From positions 40,617-104,616 of the forward strand of contig VXBP01008589.1 of the NCBI GenBank assembly GCA_013400115.1: a stretch of DNA of 64,000 nt, given 5' to 3'. This document shows, piece after piece, positions 59,019-64,000 of the stretch. Under the pieces are notes generated by a model. It did not search any database. It saw only the letters and a program-made list of their open reading frames with translations, and was not told the origin of the DNA. The number at the start of each line of letters is the position of its first letter. Position 1 is the first letter of the stretch. The DNA comes from Rhinopomastus cyanomelas. Lineage: Eukaryota; Chordata; Aves; Bucerotiformes; Rhinopomastidae. The position numbers and the translations under genes are program-made.

Positions 59019-59577
59019 CTGTCAGCAACAGAAATATCACACTCTTCAGTCACGCAATAAAGCCACATAATCACTTACAGGCACAGAACTCAACAGCTCA
59101 TTTATTTTAAACTCCTGACCCCCGTACTCCTTCGCTCAGGAGTGCGTGAGGAATCTTCCTGATGGAGATGTAATTCCCAGCTGGTGCACCCTTCAACCAG
59201 CCTGCAGAGAGGGTGAGCATTCAGCAGGATTAAGGCTTTAAAGGAAACAGACTGGTTTCAAACACACCAGAGATGGCTGGAAATGGCTGCAGAGCAAGGA
59301 AAACCTCCACATTTCATTGCAGTAGCTGGGCTTGGAGCAGAAGGACAGCTCTGTTCAGAAGCAAGGCTGAACCCCAGCACAGGACCCGCACGTGTTCCTC
59401 CTCTGAAAAGCTTTCTGCCTGTGCATGGGGCAGCAGGACACACAAGTTTAAAATCCATCCAGGGTCTGTGTTTGACTCCTAAATGCTACAGATTGGCAGG
59501 AATTATCTTTCCGTACGTCGCTTCCAGTACTGCGAATGCAAAGTGCTCCCTCCCACCCAGCCAGCTGTATTTGGGAG

Positions 59578-59646
59578 AATCATAGAATCATTACGGATTG
59601 GAAGGGACCTCGAGAGATCATCTAGTCCAATCCCCCTGCCACAGCA
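59578..59646 (-). mobile_element. CR1 tail fragment
   Basis: AATCATAGAATCATTACGGA, then GATCATCTAGTCCAATCCCC. Short and well preserved. Confidence 0.88.
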
Positions 59647-59952
59647 AGAAACCCAGCTCCTGATGAGAGAGAGATTCCTGCTTCTAAATCCCTGTGCAAG
59701 ACAGGCGGGGATACCACACTGTCACTGAACCCCAACTTTTAGAAAGAACAGGAGGAATAACAAATCATGTGAAACCCTAACTATCACGCATCCGTTCCAG
59801 CCAAGCCAGGTTTTCAAAGGGAAATCGTGAGGGGCAGTGTGGGGGAAGCACTCTCCTCCTCCCCTTTCCAACCTCTACTATTGCCTCTTCATTGCTTGCG
59901 GCGTGGATTGTTGTGCTCTGTCCTCAATTTTTGAATCGGTTGAACTCCCACA

Positions 59953-60353
59953 TCTGGAGTGGATCAGAAGGGGGGTGGTTAGCAGATCGAGAGAGCTTCT
60001 TCTCCCCCTCTCTCTGCCCTAGTCAGACCACATCTGCAGAACGATGTCCAATTCTTGGTTCAAGAAGGACAGAGAACTGCTGGAGAGAGCCCAGCGCAGA
60101 GCCACAAAGATCATCATAGGATCATAGGATGTTAGGGGTTGATGATGAAGGAGGTGGAGCCCCTCCCTTATGAGGAGAGGCTGAGGGAGCTGGGTCTCTT
60201 TAGCTTGGAGGAGACTGAGGGGTGACCTCATTAATGTCTATAAATCTGTGAAGGGTGAGTGTCAGGAGGATGGAGCCAGGCTCTTCTCAATGTCATCTAG
60301 TAACAGGACAAGGGGCAACGGGTGTAAGGTGGCACACAGGAGGTTCCATATAA
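59953..60353 (+). mobile_element. CR1 fragment lacking its 3' tail
   Basis: CR1 from the reverse-transcriptase end (TGGATCAGAAGGGGGGTGG) through GGAGAGGCTGAGGGAGCTGG to AGGTTCCATATAAA, where it stops. A small insert with CATAGGATCATAGGATGTTA interrupts it near 60113-60140. An inverted CR1 piece follows at once. Confidence 0.85.
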
Positions 60354-60361
60354 ACAGACCC

Positions 60362-60462
60362 TTCACTAACCTTGTTGCCCTTCTTTGGACCTGCTTCAGC
60401 ACCTCAATGTCTTTCTTGCACTGATGGGCCCAAAACTGACCACATGTCATGCTCTGCCTGCA
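60362..60462 (-). mobile_element. CR1 fragment inverted against its neighbour
   Basis: On the - strand it encodes CGQFWAHQCKKDIEVLKQVQ followed by RRATRLVKG, which is CR1 reverse-transcriptase end sequence, facing the + strand CR1 that ends at 60353. Confidence 0.8.
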
Positions 60463-61439
60463 CTGTTCACGCCACACCGTCCCCTCTTGCCAAACAGTAT
60501 CTCAGATCCTGGGAGCAGGTTTTAAGTCACTGAGAGATAGTTCCAATATATTTTTCCCAAATAAAAAGGTTGGTCTCCTGGCCCTGCATCTAAAGCTGTG
60601 CTGAGCAATATTCCAGACAAGTCCTCTTAGCCAGGTCAAGGACCTGGATGCCTGACACAGCTGCCCTGGCACCGAGAGGGCAGCCTGATATGCACTGTTC
60701 CCTCGCCCACCTCGGGCAGCTTCTTGCTTATTTTCCATCCTCTCTCTTTGCTGTTTGAGGGCCCAGAGCCCCATGCTTGCCTGCTGCCTGCCTGGTGCTT
60801 GCCTGCAACCACCAAACGTAATCCTTCCTCTCCTCAAACCACATGGCCTGTAGCAGGGTATTTTCATTTGGTGCTAGAAACATAGTCTTGTGAACAGAGG
60901 GCTCAGTGCAGTTGGGGCAAGCAAGGGAATTCATGGGCTGCCTGCAAGAGCACAGGTAGGGCAGAGCATATTGCCCAGAGCACAGTATGACTGATCTTAG
61001 GGGGCTGTACAATGAAATCACAGGGAATCTGTTCAGCTTCATGGCCAGAAGGAAACTCTGCAGTTGGCTCTTGGTGTCTTGTATCAGTTCTTGTTTTGCT
61101 AAGAACTTTATCACTATCAACGAGACACTAAGATGTGCTGCTCTTAGGGAAAGCAGTACCACAGAGAAGAATGAGAGCTTTGTGCAAGGAAACAAATCAG
61201 ACCTTCCAGAATCTATAACTGGGTCAAAAGGATACCAGTCCTTGAGATGTTCAGTAGCAGTCTGCCTCTGTCAGCAGATTCAAAGGGTACAGAAGCTTTT
61301 GAGTAAGCCAGAAAAGCTTTTAATAACACGCATAACCTGACCTTCCTTGAGCCAAATGCAAAGAGCCCATAGACACTTTAACAAATTAAAGGCACGGAGC
61401 CATCTAACAATTGTTACCTGTGATCCTCTTGTCTCCTGA

Positions 61440-61597
61440 CAACCATTGCCCCTCACTATCCTGTCACTAGATGCCATAGAGAAGAGCCTGGCTCCATCCT
61501 CCTGACATCCACCCCTCAAATATTTATAGACACTAATGAGGTCACCCCTCAGTCTCCTCCAAGCTCAAGAGACCCAGCTCCCTCAGCCTTCCTCACG
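61440..61597 (-). mobile_element. CR1 internal fragment
   Basis: Complement of CR1: CAACCATTGCCCCTCACTAT, ATGCCATAGAGAAGAGCCTG and GACCCAGCTCCCTCAGCC. It has neither the tail nor the 5' part. Confidence 0.85.
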
Positions 61598-63086
61598 CAG
61601 CGCAAATATTTGAAACCAGCCTCAGACAAACACACTGCTGCTCAGGCAGAGAGAGCAGGCTGAACTGCACTTTAAGGTGATAAAACACAGCATCCTACTC
61701 ACAAGGGAAACACAGCTGACTGGTTGTGGGAGGCTCTTCCTCTCAGACAAGCACCCACTGCACATCTGGGTATCTAGTAGCTTCCAGTAGTTCAATGAAT
61801 TCCACAACCCTTTCATCAAAGGCCCTTTTTTTTCATAGGACATAACCACCTACTGATGCCTGTATCACAGGACAAGCATCCCACCTTCCTCCACCTGCCT
61901 GGAAATGAAACAAGCTGATGCAGAAGAGTGAGATTTAAATGGGTTGGCTTGAATCCTGCCCACACCTGCCTGCAGCAGTGCCACCAGCTCTGCTGGTTCC
62001 CTACCACATTGCCACAAGCTGCTTCTTCCAAATGCCAAAGGACTGTTTGTTCTCATCACTCACTGTTTAATGAACCAGCAGTCTCTATAGGACAGAGTGT
62101 ATTGCTTGCAGCTTATCTCGGCGTCTGTGGCATTACATCAAAACACCAACACCTCCAAAAGAACACCTGCCAGCAAATAAATCCACCCCCCTTCCACAGG
62201 CACTTTTCCAAATCTTCCTAACTTTAAAACCAGACACCAGCAGCACTCCAGAAGGAAAAGCCACGCTGTTGGTTGCAAACTGGACGCAGACCAGAGCGGG
62301 CAGGAATGGGACTGCTTTCTGTCAAGTGAATCAGAGCAGCTGACAGAGAATTCCCAGTGGCTTTACACTAACTGTGGAAGGACATGCAATAGCTGAGCTG
62401 GCAAAGTCAGAATGAGGTGCCCAGCTGGGACTAAATTACCTCAGCAGAATATTTTGGAACAAATTTGGGTTGCAAAGTCACTTCGTGGCAGATTCACAAC
62501 TTATATGGTAGAGTAACTGCAGCTTAAATATGCTATTAGGAGTCTTAAACTGAGGTTTATAGCTCGATGAAACCACAGCCTTAGGACACAAGGAAAAGCT
62601 GGACAAAAAGGCTTACTTAGCATTAAAAGGAGCCACGTGGGAAGGAGAAAGGAAGTAAAACAATGCAAAGTCCCAAAGCCTTTAGAGTCTTTCAACACAC
62701 CTTCCCCACTCAGACTAGAGTGCCACTTCTCCTCAGCAGCTTGTTAGTGTAGCATCATCACTTCTTTCAAAAACATCAGCCTCAACGGGTGACACGGAGA
62801 TTCCCTCTGTATCTTGGTGGCTGCTGATGTAATGCCACCACTAATGGTGGCACACTTCGACACATGCCCCAGAAGTCAGCACCCAGAAATGTCGCTACAC
62901 TAGACTGGTCTGATTGGCAGAACGGGGCAGAAGTTGGCCTGCTACTAACGGTATAAATTGTCCTGCTCTCATTGTGTGTCCTTGACCCCAACTGCTGTTA
63001 GTCCTACAGTGTGGTTGGAGCAACAATCACAATTGTAATGCAACTGAGCCTCCTTGGAGTGCCCACAATAAATGTTCCTTAGTGGA

Positions 63087-63305
63087 ACATCTAGATGATC
63101 TTTCAAGGTCCCTTCCTTGGATTAGATGATCTTTCGAGATCTTTTGAGGTCCCTTCCAGTCCCTAATGATTCTGTGAGATGTTTAAAACCTGCCTGGATG
63201 TGTTCCTGTGTGACTTGGTCTAGGTGATCCTGCTGTGGCAGGGGGACTGGACTGGATGATCTTGTGAGGTCCCTTCCAATCCCTGATGTTCTGTGATTCT
63301 GTGAT
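63087..63305 (+). mobile_element. CR1 tail array (partial tandem copies)
   Basis: The CR1 tail unit (GATGATCTTTCRAGGTCCCTTCC) occurs at about 63090-63115, again at 63116-63178 with an octamer, then a longer copy from GATGTTTAAAACCTGCCTGG to TTCTGTGATTCTGTGATCAC ends at 63305. Confidence 0.88.
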
Positions 63306-64000
63306 CACTGGAAAGCAACGGCCAGCAGGATCCTTACTGAATCCTGGATGGATTAAAACAGCAACAATGAAAAAAAGGAGATAAGGGCAGAGCTGCTGTG
63401 CAGCACATGCCTAGGTGCAACCCTACGTCAAGTACAACCACAGAGCCCTGAGTGAAGGTGTCAGCTCTGAGGCAGTATCACACCCATCTCTTTCCAAAAA
63501 ATACTTGCTAATTGTGCAGCTGCACGGGCTGGGTTTGGACATCACTAGTCTGCAATATGTGTCTTGTTCAGTGAGGTCCCCCATCATGCCAAAAGAGCGG
63601 AACTCGCGTGCTAGAAGATTGTGGTTAGCTTTTGGGTTGATTACTTAGCTGAAAAGGCATTCAGCTGATTGGCACTCATCTGTCTGCTCTGCTTTCATGT
63701 GATTTTCCATTGTCACTTTATAACCACGGAGTAAATGTACTGAAGATAAGTTACAGCAAAATGCCTGCAGAGAGGAAGACAATCTAGCCCAGACAAGTCT
63801 AATCAGAGCAAGAGGAGAGCTCCTCTGTGCTGCCTTTGCTCAGGTATCAGTGGTCAAATGAACTGAGTCAGGAGCTCTGCCAGGGAAGAATTAATTCATA
63901 GCTATTTCACAAAAATGCTGTTTCACTCTCACTATTACGCTAAGGACAGATGATTTCTAAGCCCAGCCTCTTCCCACACTGCCCCTTTGTAGGGTGTGTG

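Larger units (their letters stand above)
59019..64000 (-). other. FARP1: FARP1 intron running off the window
   Basis: No further FARP1 exon was found up to the window edge. CR1 pieces lie at 59578-59646, 59953-60353, 60362-60462, 61440-61597 and 63087-63305. Confidence 0.75.

Noticed and set aside
60728..61195. 155-aa minus-strand frame
   Set aside because: Not flanked by splice sites that fit FARP1 phase, and no recognisable domain.
59019..64000. Search for the next upstream FARP1 DH exon (expected to end in RLALW)
   Set aside because: No segment with the right residues and a GT donor was found, so the exon is taken to lie beyond the window.

Overview
The window is bird genomic DNA. The evidence is a dense scatter of CR1 LINE fragments, most cut off at the 5' end and closed by the avian CR1 octamer tail (ATTCTRTG). 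There is also one LTR fragment of a type common in bird endogenous retroviruses, and two multi-exon vertebrate genes. A tRNA-headed SINE with a CR1 tail would fit a neoavian, possibly passerine, genome, but the species cannot be fixed from sequence alone. No prokaryotic features are present.

The left half (1 to about 33 kb, AT-rich) is the 3' part of STK24 (MST3, a GCKIII-class Ste20 kinase) on the + strand. Nine coding exons (15323..33068) join in frame into 340 residues. They run from the kinase hinge through the catalytic loop, DFG motif, activation segment and C-lobe to the regulatory tail and stop codon. The N-terminal exons lie left of the window, and positions 1..15322 are intron.

The right half (about 40.8 to 64 kb, richer in GC and CR1) is the 3' part of FARP1 (FERM, ARH/RhoGEF and pleckstrin domain protein 1) on the - strand. 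Eleven coding exons (59018 down to 40782) join in frame into 436 residues: the later part of the DH domain, the first PH domain, a linker, the second PH domain and the C-terminus. The FERM-domain exons and the first DH exons lie right of the window.

The two genes are tail to tail, as in human 13q32. Their stop codons are 7.7 kb apart. The space between holds both 3' UTRs, several poly(A) signals on both strands, CA and TA microsatellites, and a CpG-dense block near 36.0 to 36.9 kb. All introns are bounded by GT..AG and every exon phase is consistent across each gene.

The main items outside the genes are: a tRNA-derived SINE with intact-looking A and B boxes and a CR1 tail (25925..26103); two 93-bp CR1-derived copies in inverted orientation inside one FARP1 intron, sharing an unusual 5' junction; a gapless 97-bp direct repeat in two STK24 introns; an old 97-bp tandem duplication in the first intron; a possible unannotated exon at 5276..5413; and the CpG-rich block between the convergent genes. 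I did not find a clearly new biological system. These are candidates to check.
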